From Paenibacillus sacheonensis (lineage in GTDB: Bacteria; Bacillota; Bacilli; Paenibacillales; Paenibacillaceae): 39,730 bases of DNA. Positions 15,656-24,208 of this stretch are shown here, piece after piece. The stretch spans positions 1 to 39,730 of the forward strand of contig NZ_JAAAMU010000032.1 of assembly GCF_009909195.1 (NCBI RefSeq). The letters run 5' to 3'. The notes beneath the pieces are model-generated. The model was not told where the DNA came from and made no database searches. It saw nothing but the letters and a program-made list of their open reading frames with translations. Made by a program: the position numbers and the translations under genes. Each line of letters begins with the position of its first letter. Positions within the stretch are counted from its first letter, which is position 1.

Positions 15656-15676
15656 TCGAGACTGCTTGGCAAGAGG

Positions 15677-15715
15677 CAGACCGTATTCCCATGCCGGAAT
15701 ACGGTCTGTTTTTTT
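15677..15715 (+). terminator. Terminator of the sda-like gene
   Basis: CAGACCGTATTCC pairs with GGAATACGGTCTG over 13 bp, then seven T. Confidence 0.92.
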
Positions 15716-15781
15716 AACGTACTGGGAACGCGGTCTCACCCCCTGCTCACCTTTCCGCATCCAAAATGCACTGCCGGCACG

Positions 15782-15827
15782 AAAAAAGAACCGTTCTATC
15801 GACTGATGGTCGATAGAGCGGTTCTTT
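15782..15827 (-). terminator. Terminator of the SIMPL-protein gene
   Basis: AAAGAACCG pairs with CGGTTCTTT and CTATCGAC with GTCGATAG; on the minus strand the stem is followed by a T-run. Confidence 0.85.
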
Positions 15828-15861
15828 AGGGTTCTTTACCATTCTTCACGGTGCTGCTAAC

Positions 15862-16635
15862 TTATTGCATTTCGTAAACGACCGTAATGTCAGTCGTCAC
15901 CGTAATCTCCCCGGTTTGTACGCTCGTGCTCGGAGCGCCCGCGGCCGAATCGGCAGCTGCGGCCATCTCGCCTTTACCGTAGTAGATCGGCCCGCTGTTT
16001 GCGCTGTTTTGCGTGATCGTAAGGACTTCTTTTACTTGTTTGCCTGCCGCCTTGGCCAGGGTTTCGGCTTTGGCCTTGGCATTGGCCATTGCCTTGTCGA
16101 GCGCCTGCAGCTCGTATTGATCCTTCTTCTCCGTATCGAACTGCACGCCGTCTACGCGATTGGCGCCCGAAGTGGACAGATCGTCCAGCAGCTTGCCGAT
16201 GCCTTCGAGGTCGCGAGACGTCACTTGGATGTTGTGCACCGCCAGATAGCCTTTGATTTTGCTCGTGCCGTCCTTGCTGTTATATTCGTACTCCGGCTGT
16301 ACGTAGAAACCCGTCGTCTTCACGTCCTTCGTCGCAACCTTATACGTGCCGTACAGCAGCTTCGTCAGCCCCGCGAACTGCGTTGCATTCTTGGACTGCG
16401 CTTCCTTCGCCGTCGCCGCGCGCGCTTCCACCGCGACGTTCAAGTACGCCACGTCCGGCGCCGTCTTGAGTTCGCCATTGCCGGATACCGTGATCGTGCT
16501 TTTCTGTATAATCGCACTGTTATCCACCGCATATACCGGCTTGCTGCCATGCCCTGCACCGCCAAGCACCGCACCCACTCCTACTGCCAGTGCCAATACC
16601 GGCACCAGCGCCCATTTCGGCTTCACGATCTTCAT
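15862..16635 (-). CDS. Secreted SIMPL-domain (DUF541) protein
   Basis: The 257-residue product has an N-terminal signal peptide (basic MKIVKPKW, a hydrophobic stretch, probable cleavage after VYA at residue 36) and no lipobox cysteine. The rest is a SIMPL domain, recognised by STITVSGNGELKTAPDVAYLNV, the internal GYLAVHNIQVT, the helical KAMANAKAKAETLAKAAGK and the terminal ITVTTDITVVYEM. Members form ring-like assemblies in the periplasm or cell envelope; the cellular role is poorly known. ATG 16635 is chosen because AAGGGG lies 9 bases ahead; in-frame ATGs at 16659 lack this. It lies alone between two terminators. Confidence 0.85.
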   Translation of the reverse strand: MKIVKPKWALVPVLALAVGVGAVLGGAGHGSKPVYAVDNSAIIQKSTITVSGNGELKTAPDVAYLNVAVEARAATAKEAQSKNATQFAGLTKLLYGTYKVATKDVKTTGFYVQPEYEYNSKDGTSKIKGYLAVHNIQVTSRDLEGIGKLLDDLSTSGANRVDGVQFDTEKKDQYELQALDKAMANAKAKAETLAKAAGKQVKEVLTITQNSANSGPIYYGKGEMAAAADSAAGAPSTSVQTGEITVTTDITVVYEMQ

Positions 16636-16763
16636 CACCCATCGCCCCTTTTCCATCATTAGGTGGTTCTACTGTATCAGACGCGCCATGCATCGACGAT
16701 GTTGCGCTTACATTCAAAATTTTGTAATTTTCCTGCCATCTTCGTCCAAAAAAAAAACGGCAT

Positions 16764-16792
16764 AAAAAGAAAAAACCCCCGAATGGGAGTTT
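16764..16792 (-). terminator. Terminator after crh
   Basis: AAACCCCC (16773-16780) pairs with GGGAGTTT (16785-16792) around GAAT with one G-T pair; a T-run follows on the minus strand. A second stem with CCCG and CGGG lies just before it. Confidence 0.75.
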
Positions 16793-16838
16793 CCTCGTAT
16801 CGAAATGAGCAGCCCCGAAAACGGGCGCTATTCCGTCA

Positions 16839-17108
16839 TTATTGATTCTCGAGTTCTTCCTTGCTGACCAGGTTAACTAAAGCGGTTACAGCTTGGTCGG
16901 CATCCGAACCTTCCGCGCTAATAGTGACCTCAGTGCCTGAACTAATAGCAAGGCTCATAATCCCCATAATCGATTTTGCGTTCACTTTTTTATCGTCTTT
17001 CTCAACAAAGACCTCGGAAGAAAACTTGTTCGCTTCCTGAACAAAAAGTGCGGCCGGTCTTGCATGAAGACCTGTCTTCAGTCGAACGACAACCGGATGC
17101 CTTGTCAT
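16839..17108 (-). CDS. crh: HPr-family phosphocarrier, Crh type with His15
   Basis: The 89-residue product resembles Bacillus Crh closely (RLKTGL-ARPAALFVQEAN and KVNAKSIMGIMSLA) and holds the same place behind whiA. Ser46, the site for HprK, is present in AKSIMGI. Unlike Bacillus Crh, which has Gln15, it carries His15 in TGLHARPA, the phosphorylation site of true HPr for the PTS. It might therefore take part both in CcpA-dependent repression and in phosphotransfer. The ATG at 17108 follows GGTAAGG; the upstream ATG at 17150 has no ribosome site. It ends the rapZ-yvcK-whiA unit. Confidence 0.9.
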   Translation of the reverse strand: MTRHPVVVRLKTGLHARPAALFVQEANKFSSEVFVEKDDKKVNAKSIMGIMSLAISSGTEVTISAEGSDADQAVTALVNLVSKEELENQ

Positions 17109-17208
17109 GGAAACCTTACCCCCTATACGAAATTCATCCCTTACAAGCATGCAAACGTCATTTTATTCACTATTATACCACTTTTACGACTTGTACACTA
17201 GCCTTGGC

Positions 17209-18138
17209 CTAACCATTCCTTAATTTTTCCGCAAGCTCATCGATTTTACGCAAACGATGGTTCACGCCCGACTTGCTCACTTTTCCTTTGAGCATCTCGC
17301 CGACTTCCGTTAAATTCAGGTCCGGATGGCTCATCCTTATATTCGCTACCTCGCGGAGCTTCTCGGGCAGGGAATCCAGCCCGACCTCCCGTTCCAGCAG
17401 CTTGATATTATCGATCTGGCGGACAGCCGCACCGATCGTTTTATTCAAATTTGCCGTCTCGCAGTTCACGATTCGGTTGACGGAGTTGCGCATATCCCGC
17501 ATGATTCGGACATCCTCGAACTTGAATAACGCTTGATGCGCGCCGACGATGCTGAGGAGCTCGATGATCTTCTCGCCCTCTTTCATGTAGAAGATGAACC
17601 CCTTCTTCCGTTCGATGCAGCGGGCGTTCAAGTCGAACTTGTTCGCCAGCTCTACGAGCGCCTGACAGTGCTCTTCGTACATCGTAGCGATTTCCAAGTG
17701 GTACGAGGATCCCTCGGGATTGTTTACGGATCCTCCAGCCAGGAAAGCGCCGCGCAAATACGAACGTTTGCAGCACGACTTCCGAATGATCTCCCGGTCG
17801 ATGCCCTGATTGAACATGAATCCTTCGGATACGATCTTGAGATCGCTCAAAATCTCCTGCACCCCTGCGGGGATACGGACGATATAAACATTATTCTTCT
17901 TCAGCCTCATTTTCTTGCGAACCAGCAGCTCCGTATGCACGGCAAACTGTTTCTTGATGAGGGAATAGATCCGTCTTGCGATAGCTGCGTTTTCCGTCGA
18001 TATATCGAGGATGACTTTACGGCTGGACACCGAGACCGAACCGTTCATACGAATCAGCGCTGACAGCTCTGCCAGCTCACAGCACGGATCCGCTTCGATG
18101 AGCGTCAATTCTTTTTTGGTTTGTCCCGCAAAAGACAC
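17209..18138 (-). CDS. whiA: DNA-binding protein WhiA
   Basis: WhiA (309 residues) has an N-terminal LAGLIDADG-like fold (YLRGAFLAGGSVNNPEGSSYHLEI) and a C-terminal HTH (LTEVGEMLKGKVSKSGVNHRLRKI). In actinomycetes it activates sporulation-septation genes; in Bacillus it affects chromosome segregation and division in a less understood way. The start is GTG at 18138 with GAGGTGAGG 6-7 bases ahead, overlapping the end of yvcK, so the two are probably translationally coupled. Confidence 0.95.
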   Translation of the reverse strand: MSFAGQTKKELTLIEADPCCELAELSALIRMNGSVSVSSRKVILDISTENAAIARRIYSLIKKQFAVHTELLVRKKMRLKKNNVYIVRIPAGVQEILSDLKIVSEGFMFNQGIDREIIRKSCCKRSYLRGAFLAGGSVNNPEGSSYHLEIATMYEEHCQALVELANKFDLNARCIERKKGFIFYMKEGEKIIELLSIVGAHQALFKFEDVRIMRDMRNSVNRIVNCETANLNKTIGAAVRQIDNIKLLEREVGLDSLPEKLREVANIRMSHPDLNLTEVGEMLKGKVSKSGVNHRLRKIDELAEKLRNG

Positions 18139-18144
18139 GTACCC

Positions 18145-19128
18145 TCACCTCTTTCGTTGCATCCAGTTTTCCACAAGCTGATAAATATGGTGGCTCAGCC
18201 TTGCCGCGTCATGCCGCAAATAGGTGCGGAACAAGACGAGCTTGTCGGCAATGACTTCATAGCCGCGGCGTTTCACTTCTTCCAGATCCAAATGCACGGC
18301 CTTCGCGCCCATTTCGGCGTACTTCTGCTGCACCTGCTCCGGAATTTCGCCATCGTTCACGATGACGTAGTCGAACAAGTGATGGCCGATATGCGCATGC
18401 ACGGCCGCCAAATGATCGCTGACCGAGTAGTTATCCGTCTCCCCGGGCTGCGTCATGACGTTGCAGACGAAGATTTTGACGGCGTCCGACTCCACGATGC
18501 TCTGGGCCAGCTTCGGTACGAGCAGATTCGGAATAATGCTCGTGTACAGGCTGCCAGGCCCGATCAGGATGGCATCCGCCTCGCGGATGGCCTCGACCGC
18601 TTCCTCCAGCGGCTCGACATCGGCCGGCTCGATAAAGACCCGCTTGATTGCTTTGCCTGCTTTCGGAATATTGGACTCGCCCGTAATGATCGTACCGTCG
18701 ACGGTTTCGCCCTTCAGCACGATCGCTTCGCCGGCTGCCGGAAGCACGCGGCCCCGAACGGCCAGCACCTTGCTGAGCATGCGCACCCCGGAGACGAAAT
18801 CGCCCGATATGTCCGTCATTGCCGCCAGCATCAGGTTGCCCAGGCTGTGGCCTGCCAGACCGGTACCGGAATTAAACCGGTACTTCAGCATGTCGGAGAG
18901 CAGAGGCTCCACGTCTGCCAAAGCAATCAGGACGCTCCGAATATCGCCCGGAGGCGGCATTTGCAATTCATTCCGGAGAATGCCGGAACTGCCGCCGTCA
19001 TCCGCGACCGTCACGATCGCGGTAATGTCGAGCGGCTTCTCCTTCAATCCCCGCAGCATAACCGATAGTCCCGTACCGCCGCCGATGACGACGATCCGAG
19101 GCTGTTGTTCTTTCTTGCGTTCCGCCAT
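18145..19128 (-). CDS. yvcK: YvcK/GlmR family gluconeogenesis factor
   Basis: The 327-residue product is of the CofD-like YvcK family (IVVIGGGTGLSVMLRGLK, TVADDGGSSGILR, GPGSLYTSIIPNL). In Bacillus it binds UDP-GlcNAc and stimulates GlmS, which is needed for cell-wall precursor supply on gluconeogenic carbon. The ATG at 19128 lies 7 bases after the rapZ stop; the frame extends further upstream, but inside rapZ. It is followed by whiA after 6 bases. Confidence 0.95.
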   Translation of the reverse strand: MAERKKEQQPRIVVIGGGTGLSVMLRGLKEKPLDITAIVTVADDGGSSGILRNELQMPPPGDIRSVLIALADVEPLLSDMLKYRFNSGTGLAGHSLGNLMLAAMTDISGDFVSGVRMLSKVLAVRGRVLPAAGEAIVLKGETVDGTIITGESNIPKAGKAIKRVFIEPADVEPLEEAVEAIREADAILIGPGSLYTSIIPNLLVPKLAQSIVESDAVKIFVCNVMTQPGETDNYSVSDHLAAVHAHIGHHLFDYVIVNDGEIPEQVQQKYAEMGAKAVHLDLEEVKRRGYEVIADKLVLFRTYLRHDAARLSHHIYQLVENWMQRKR

Positions 19129-19135
19129 GCTGCGC

Positions 19136-20023
19136 TCAGCTCCGATCACGATCTGCATCTCGATGACTGACACGAACGATCTCCGTATCGCTGCTGCCGA
19201 GCATGCGGCCCAGATACTCCGCAATGGCAACCGAGCGGTGTTTCCCCCCCGTACAGCCGATACCGATGACGACCTGGCTCTTGCCTTCCTTGCTGTACAG
19301 AGGGATCAAGAATTGGAGCATATCCAGCAGCTTCGTCAGGAAGGTCTGCGTCTCCGGCCACTTCATCACATATTCGTAAACCTCGGGATCCTGACCCGTG
19401 TTGGGGCGCAGATGGTCGACGTAATGCGGATTAGGCAGGAATCGGACATCATAGATCAAATCGGCGTCGATCGGGATGCCGTATTTGAATCCGAAGGACG
19501 TCACGTTGACCGAGATCGTGCTGAGATCGGTATTCGTGAACCGGGATATGATCCGTTCCTTAAGATGAGCCGGCTTCAGGTTGCTCGTATCGATGACCTG
19601 CGTTGCCCAGCCCTTCAGATCCTCCAGCATCCGGCGCTCCAGCTTGATCCCTTCAAGCGGAAGCCCTTCGGTTGCCAGCGGATGCATCCTGCGGCTTTCC
19701 TTATAGCGCTGAACGAGCACGCTGTCGGTCGCATCGAGGAATAGAATTTCGTATCCGATCGTATAATGCTCCTTCACATAGCTGAGAGATTCCGACAACG
19801 CCGTAAAAAACTCGCGCCCGCGCAGGTCGATTACAAGCGCCACTTTGCCGATTTTACCGTTGGATTGCTCGATCAGCTCGGCAAACTTCGGAATGAGCAC
19901 CGGCGGTAAGTTATCGACGCAGAAAAACCCGAGGTCCTCCAGGCTCTGCACCGCAATCGTCTTGCCGGCACCGGACATGCCCGTGATGATGACGAGTCTA
20001 GCCTTCGCTGTCCCTGCTTCCAT
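19136..20023 (-). CDS. rapZ: RNase adapter / nucleotide-binding protein RapZ
   Basis: RapZ (295 residues) has a P-loop GMSGAGKT at residues 15-22 and the C-terminal motif GIGCTGGKHRSVAIAEYL. In Escherichia coli it senses glucosamine 6-phosphate and guides RNase E to the small RNA GlmZ; in Firmicutes (YvcJ) it has NTPase activity and affects competence. ATG 20023 is chosen, as AAGGAGGG stands 7-8 bases ahead; a TTG two codons earlier is too close. Its partnership with yvcK is conserved. Confidence 0.95.
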   Translation of the reverse strand: MEAGTAKARLVIITGMSGAGKTIAVQSLEDLGFFCVDNLPPVLIPKFAELIEQSNGKIGKVALVIDLRGREFFTALSESLSYVKEHYTIGYEILFLDATDSVLVQRYKESRRMHPLATEGLPLEGIKLERRMLEDLKGWATQVIDTSNLKPAHLKERIISRFTNTDLSTISVNVTSFGFKYGIPIDADLIYDVRFLPNPHYVDHLRPNTGQDPEVYEYVMKWPETQTFLTKLLDMLQFLIPLYSKEGKSQVVIGIGCTGGKHRSVAIAEYLGRMLGSSDTEIVRVSHRDADRDRS

Positions 20024-20056
20024 CGTCAATCCCTCCTTAAACCGAAACCCTCTAAA

Positions 20057-21007
20057 CTATGAACGAATAATAAGGCCAGCAGCGCCGACGACGCCCGCGT
20101 CATTGCCGAGAATAGCCGGAACGATCTCTACGCCTTCTTGCGCCATGGCAGGCGTCGATTTCCGGAACACGTCGCGGATTTGTTCGAACAGGAACTCGCC
20201 CGCTTTGGATACGCCGCCGCCGATAATGAAGCGCTGCGGGTTAAGCACGACGGCAACGGTCGCCATCGATTTGCCTAAGTAGAATGCTGCGCGATTCACG
20301 ATGCGCGCCGCAACCTCGTCTCCGGCTTTCGCCGCGTCGATGACGTCTTTGGCCATGATGTTCTCGACGAACGACAGGGACGTGCGGTCTCCCCGCTCTA
20401 CGGCGTCTTTGGCCATGCGAATGATGCCCGTCGCGGAAGAAACCGTCTCCAGGCAGCCTTTGTTGCCGCAGCCGCATTGGATCGCTTCCAAGTCCGGTAC
20501 GATCGCCATATGTCCGAGCTCGCCGGCCATGCCTTTGGAGCCCTCGACGATTTTGCCGTTAATGATAACGCCGCCGCCGACGCCCGTTCCCAACGTATAG
20601 CACACGCAATCCGAAATGCCGCGGCCCGCGCCAGCCCAAGCTTCGCCCAGCGCAGCAACGTTCGCGTCGTTATTCACAAGAACTCTCTTACCCAGTTTCT
20701 CTTCCAAGATATCTTTAAGCGGTACATTCTCAAAGAACAGGTTGACCGATTTATGGACGAAACCGCGCGGAATATCCAAGAAACCGGCAATGCCGATGCC
20801 AACGCCTTCGACCTGCTCCCACTCATAAGGAGACTGCTCGACGATCAGGCGAGCGTAAGCCGCGATGTTCTCGCATACGTTATCGGAGCCTTTCTCCACT
20901 TCCGTCGGTCCTTCGTACGTATGCAGCAGCGCACCTTCGATATTGCAAATGCCTACTTTGATGGACGTACCGCCAATATCAACGCCAACGACAATTTTCT
21001 CAGACAT
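20057..21007 (-). CDS. glcK: ROK-family glucokinase
   Basis: The 316-residue product phosphorylates glucose with ATP (GlcK type). Seen are the ATP loop VGVDIGGTSIKVG, catalytic D114 in NNDANVAALGE, sugar-contact E163 and H166 in GELGHM, and the ROK zinc motif CGCGNKGCLE (C178, C180, C185). GAGGTGG lies 7 bases ahead of ATG 21007. It stands where Bacillus has the Nudix gene yvcI. With a good promoter at 21065-21093, it probably heads the glcK-rapZ-yvcK-whiA-crh unit. Confidence 0.95.
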   Translation of the reverse strand: MSEKIVVGVDIGGTSIKVGICNIEGALLHTYEGPTEVEKGSDNVCENIAAYARLIVEQSPYEWEQVEGVGIGIAGFLDIPRGFVHKSVNLFFENVPLKDILEEKLGKRVLVNNDANVAALGEAWAGAGRGISDCVCYTLGTGVGGGVIINGKIVEGSKGMAGELGHMAIVPDLEAIQCGCGNKGCLETVSSATGIIRMAKDAVERGDRTSLSFVENIMAKDVIDAAKAGDEVAARIVNRAAFYLGKSMATVAVVLNPQRFIIGGGVSKAGEFLFEQIRDVFRKSTPAMAQEGVEIVPAILGNDAGVVGAAGLIIRS

Positions 21008-21064
21008 CAATGGGCCACCTCTATACTAATATAAGGATCTGGTGTTGCTTTCGTTCCACCTAAA

Positions 21065-21093
21065 ACTATAAGCGAACGCTACCAACTGGTCAA
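21065..21093 (-). promoter_or_regulatory. SigA promoter of glcK-rapZ-yvcK-whiA-crh
   Basis: TTGACC, 17 bp, TATAGT on the minus strand, 58 bp upstream of the glcK ATG. Confidence 0.75.
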
Positions 21094-21151
21094 GAATAAG
21101 CCATCCGGGCAAAATAGCGCTCGTACGGGGTATCCCGCTTACATGAAGCGA

Positions 21152-21175
21152 CGCTGTTCGATAGTTCGAACAGCG
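21152..21175. repeat. 10-bp stem-loop between trxB and glcK
   Basis: CGCTGTTCGA-TAGT-TCGAACAGCG lies about 38 bp past the trxB stop. There is no T-run, so it is at most a weak terminator or an RNA-protecting stem. Confidence 0.5.
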
Positions 21176-21212
21176 CCCTCCATACTCTCTTCGCTGACCG
21201 GCGAACCGGCAA

Positions 21213-22160
21213 TTAGAGCGATTGGCTCCAGTCGTGAACCGCGTGGCCATCGAGGAATTTCTCGCAGTCCAGCGCTGCCATGCAGCCGCTTCCCGCCGCC
21301 GTGATGGCTTGACGGTATTTGTGATCCTGTACGTCGCCGCAGGCGAAGATGCCAGGAATGTTCGTTTCCGACGTGCCCGGCTTGACGACCAGATAGCCCG
21401 TCTCGTCCGTTTCCAGCTGACCGTTCAGGAACTTCGTATTCGGGGTGTGGCCGATTGCGACGAAGATACCGTTCGTCTCGATGACTTCCTCTTCGCCCGT
21501 CTCGTTGTTCTTCACCTTCAGCCCCGTTACGCCCATGCCGTTCGCTTCCACTTCAAGCGGCGTGCGGTCCAGCGCCCAGCTGATCTTGCCGTTCTCGCGG
21601 GCACGGTCCTGCATGATTTTGGATGCGCGCATCTCGGGACGACGATGCACCAGCACGACTTCCGAAGCGAAGCGCGTCAGGAAGTTTGCCTCCTCCATGG
21701 CGGAGTCGCCGCCGCCGACGACGATGATCTTCTTGCCGCGGAAGAAGAAGCCGTCGCAGGTCGCGCACGTACTTACGCCGCGTCCGACGTTCTCGCGTTC
21801 ATTCGCGATGCCCAGATACTTCGCGGATGCACCGGTCGAAATAATCAATGCTTCGGCTTGCAGTTCGCCTTGGCCTTCCACTTGCAGCGTGAACGGACGT
21901 TTCGACGTGTCGACGGAATTGACCCAGCCCGTGCGGAATTCGGCGCCGAAGCGCTCCGCCTGCTTGCGCATGTTAGCCATCAAATCCGGTCCCATGATGC
22001 CCTCGGGGAATCCGGGGAAGTTCTCGACCTCCGTCGTTGTCGTCAGTTGGCCGCCCGGCTCCGGACCTTCGATAACCAACGGGTTCATATTGGCGCGCGC
22101 CAAGTAGATGGCAGCCGTCAGTCCCGCAGGACCAGTTCCGATAATAATTGCTTTGTACAC
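21213..22160 (-). CDS. trxB: Thioredoxin-disulfide reductase
   Basis: TrxB (315 residues) reduces thioredoxin with NADPH and FAD. The FAD site is IIIGTGPAGLTAAIYLARA, the redox pair C132/C135 is in CATCDGFFF, the NADPH site is VVGGGDSAMEEA, and the C-terminal FAD motif is GIFACGDVQDHKYRQA. The start is GTG at 22160 with AAGGAGGA ahead. It lies 31 bp after the TPR gene, with which it is probably co-transcribed. Confidence 0.97.
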   Translation of the reverse strand: MYKAIIIGTGPAGLTAAIYLARANMNPLVIEGPEPGGQLTTTTEVENFPGFPEGIMGPDLMANMRKQAERFGAEFRTGWVNSVDTSKRPFTLQVEGQGELQAEALIISTGASAKYLGIANERENVGRGVSTCATCDGFFFRGKKIIVVGGGDSAMEEANFLTRFASEVVLVHRRPEMRASKIMQDRARENGKISWALDRTPLEVEANGMGVTGLKVKNNETGEEEVIETNGIFVAIGHTPNTKFLNGQLETDETGYLVVKPGTSETNIPGIFACGDVQDHKYRQAITAAGSGCMAALDCEKFLDGHAVHDWSQSL

Positions 22161-22191
22161 GAATATATCCTCCTTTGCGTTTGAAGCTCCC

Positions 22192-23934
22192 TTACTCGCG
22201 ATGTTCCGAAAGAGCCGGGAAAGTCATTCTCATTTTTTCCTTAATGCCGCATATTTCATCAATGCGCTTGGCGCATTTGCTGACCGTCGCGATCGAGATG
22301 CCGTACCGCTGCGAAACCTCATGGTAGGAAATTTCGCGGCGGTGCATTTTGGCGGTCAAATATTCCAGAGCCGCCGCCCAGCCCTCTACTTTCCCGAGCT
22401 TCGGCACGTCGGGATATACCCGTGACAAGAACTCGATCCACAGCGTCAGCAAGTCGTGCTGCTGAACGAGATCGTAATGCTTGTTCATGTGCGCGAGCGC
22501 GGATTCCAGCACGGACTGCCATTTGTCCTCCCAGATCGGAAGACGGGACGGCATCCGGCTGTGCTCGATGACCGTTTCCTTGCCCTCGAGAATTGCGCGA
22601 AGCGATTCATGCACGCCGATGGAACGGAGCACGAAGATGGCAATCCGTTTCAGATAGTCGTCTTCCTGCGGTTCGATGATAAAGTCGCGCAGCGCATCCT
22701 TCACTTCATTGTCGGCGATCATGCCGAGCGCTTGAATGACCTGCAGCTTCGTATGGCGGTCGCCGTGGCGCAGCGCCCAGAAGAAGGACGAGCGGACGAG
22801 CGGATCCCGTTTCATGTGATCCGGCAGCGATTCCGTCGATTTCTCCCACAGCTTGAACTGTTCCTCGAACGGCAGGTGGTAGTGATAGCTCGCCGGGGCT
22901 GCATGCTGCCCGTTCTCCATGCGATCCAACTGTTCCAAATAGTAACCGGGCACATGAGAATCCGCGTCCATCTTCTTCACTTGCTGCCACAGGCGGCGCG
23001 CTTCATCGTAACGCCCCATATTGCAGGCCGCGACGGCTGCGTAATGGTACAAGCAAGGGTCGGATTTCAGCGCGCCGTCCTTCAAGAGACGCATGAAATG
23101 GCGATAAGCCTCGCCGTGTTCTCCTAGAATGCCCATTGTCGTTGCCAGCTTAAACACGTGCTCCTGGTGGAATGGCACCGTTTTGCAAAGCATCTGAACA
23201 AGAGGCGCAAGCTTTTCTTTGTCCTCCGCGTGCTGGTAGAAGATCGCCAGGTTGCTCAAGGCGTGCAAATTGCCAGGTTCGAGCTCCAGCACCTGCTTGA
23301 TCGTCGCCAAAGCTTTATCGAAAATACCCATATAATAATAGGCCAAGGCCAAGTTATTCCGTGCGGCCAAGAATTCGCCGTTCTTCTCCACGATGCTCTC
23401 CAGCAGCCGGACAGCTTCGACGAATTTCCCTTCTTCGAGCATCGCCCTTGCTTGGTCGTGCTCGAAGAATCCTTCGCGCGCCTTGATGAACGCGAGCTTC
23501 GTCGGACGCTCGAGCTCGAAGTGAAGCAGCTCCATCATTTCTTCCGCTTCGTCAAGGAACTGCCCCTCGGCGTCTTCCTCCAGGTAGCGGACGAGCGAGT
23601 CTTCCGCCGCTTCGTACATCTCCATGTTGGCGAAATTGTTCGCCATATAAAAATGACATTCCGTCATTTCGGGATCGAGCTCGTCAACAATCGACAGGAG
23701 AATACGGTTCGATTCCTCGTAATTCCCCATTTCAGACAAAATTCCCGCCATATTGCAATGGTTGACGGGATTTTCCGGTTCGTATTCGGCCGCGCGCCGG
23801 AAATATTTCAGTGCCTTGTCATAATGATAACGATCCATCGAGCGTACCGCACGCTCGAAGAAGAACGTTGCGTCCCACTGAATAGGAATGATTTTCGTGC
23901 TGCGGCTGGCTAGCGCAATTTTCTTTTCTTTCAT
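22192..23934 (-). CDS. TPR-repeat protein with C-terminal helix-turn-helix (YvcD-like)
   Basis: The product has 580 residues. From about residue 30 it consists of tetratricopeptide-type helical pairs (YDKALKYFRRAAEYEPENP, NYEESNRILLSIV, LAARNNLALAYYYMGIFDKAL, LHALSNLAIFYQ). A HEAT-like middle follows (VRSSFFWALRHGDRHTKLQVI), then a C-terminal HTH (ISYHEVSQRYGISIATVSKCAKRI). The TPR and DNA-binding parts suggest a regulator or scaffold; no function is established for the family. Its place next to trxB equals that of Bacillus yvcD. ATG 23934 has GGGAGGTG ahead; its leader is unusually structured. Confidence 0.85.
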   Translation of the reverse strand: MKEKKIALASRSTKIIPIQWDATFFFERAVRSMDRYHYDKALKYFRRAAEYEPENPVNHCNMAGILSEMGNYEESNRILLSIVDELDPEMTECHFYMANNFANMEMYEAAEDSLVRYLEEDAEGQFLDEAEEMMELLHFELERPTKLAFIKAREGFFEHDQARAMLEEGKFVEAVRLLESIVEKNGEFLAARNNLALAYYYMGIFDKALATIKQVLELEPGNLHALSNLAIFYQHAEDKEKLAPLVQMLCKTVPFHQEHVFKLATTMGILGEHGEAYRHFMRLLKDGALKSDPCLYHYAAVAACNMGRYDEARRLWQQVKKMDADSHVPGYYLEQLDRMENGQHAAPASYHYHLPFEEQFKLWEKSTESLPDHMKRDPLVRSSFFWALRHGDRHTKLQVIQALGMIADNEVKDALRDFIIEPQEDDYLKRIAIFVLRSIGVHESLRAILEGKETVIEHSRMPSRLPIWEDKWQSVLESALAHMNKHYDLVQQHDLLTLWIEFLSRVYPDVPKLGKVEGWAAALEYLTAKMHRREISYHEVSQRYGISIATVSKCAKRIDEICGIKEKMRMTFPALSEHRE

Positions 23935-24080
23935 AACACAAGGCACCTCCCTTGGCTTGCATACCCGAGCAGCGAACGTAGTTCGCGACCAGGGTCGTTC
24001 GCACGGGCAGGCCGTACTGATAGAAATGCAATCCGAGTGAATGCACGTCAGTACGACCGGCCCTCTACAAAGTTTATACG
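23935..24080 (-). promoter_or_regulatory. Structured 5' leader of the TPR-trxB unit
   Basis: About 140 bases lie between the -10 element and the ATG. On the minus strand, CGTACTGA pairs with TCAGTACG (plus positions 24048-24055 and 24013-24020). Then GCGAACG, GCGAAC and CGTTCGC follow (plus 23972-24002): the third can pair with either of the first two, giving two exclusive folds, with CGAC-CCTG-GTCG inside one of them. No known riboswitch is recognised. Confidence 0.45.
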
Positions 24081-24089
24081 ATTATACCA
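24081..24089 (-). promoter_or_regulatory. Extended -10 promoter for the TPR-trxB unit
   Basis: TGGTATAAT on the minus strand is an extended -10 element; the -35 region is poor. Confidence 0.5.
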
Positions 24090-24126
24090 TAGCGCGGCCT
24101 ATCCTTACACGAAAGAATATGTGGCA

Positions 24127-24150
24127 AATCGCGGGCAGCTGCCCGCGATT
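24127..24150. repeat. 24-bp perfect GC-rich palindrome after prs
   Basis: AATCGCGGGCAG is followed directly by its reverse complement. It begins 58 bp past the prs stop. A second stem GGCCGC-TTGCC-GCGGCC lies at 24161-24177. Neither is followed by a T-run on the minus strand, so termination would be atypical. Confidence 0.7.
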
Positions 24151-24208
24151 CGAGGTTGGTGGCCGCTTGCCGCGGCCGTATAGCGATGCTTGAACAGCTT
24201 GGCCGACG

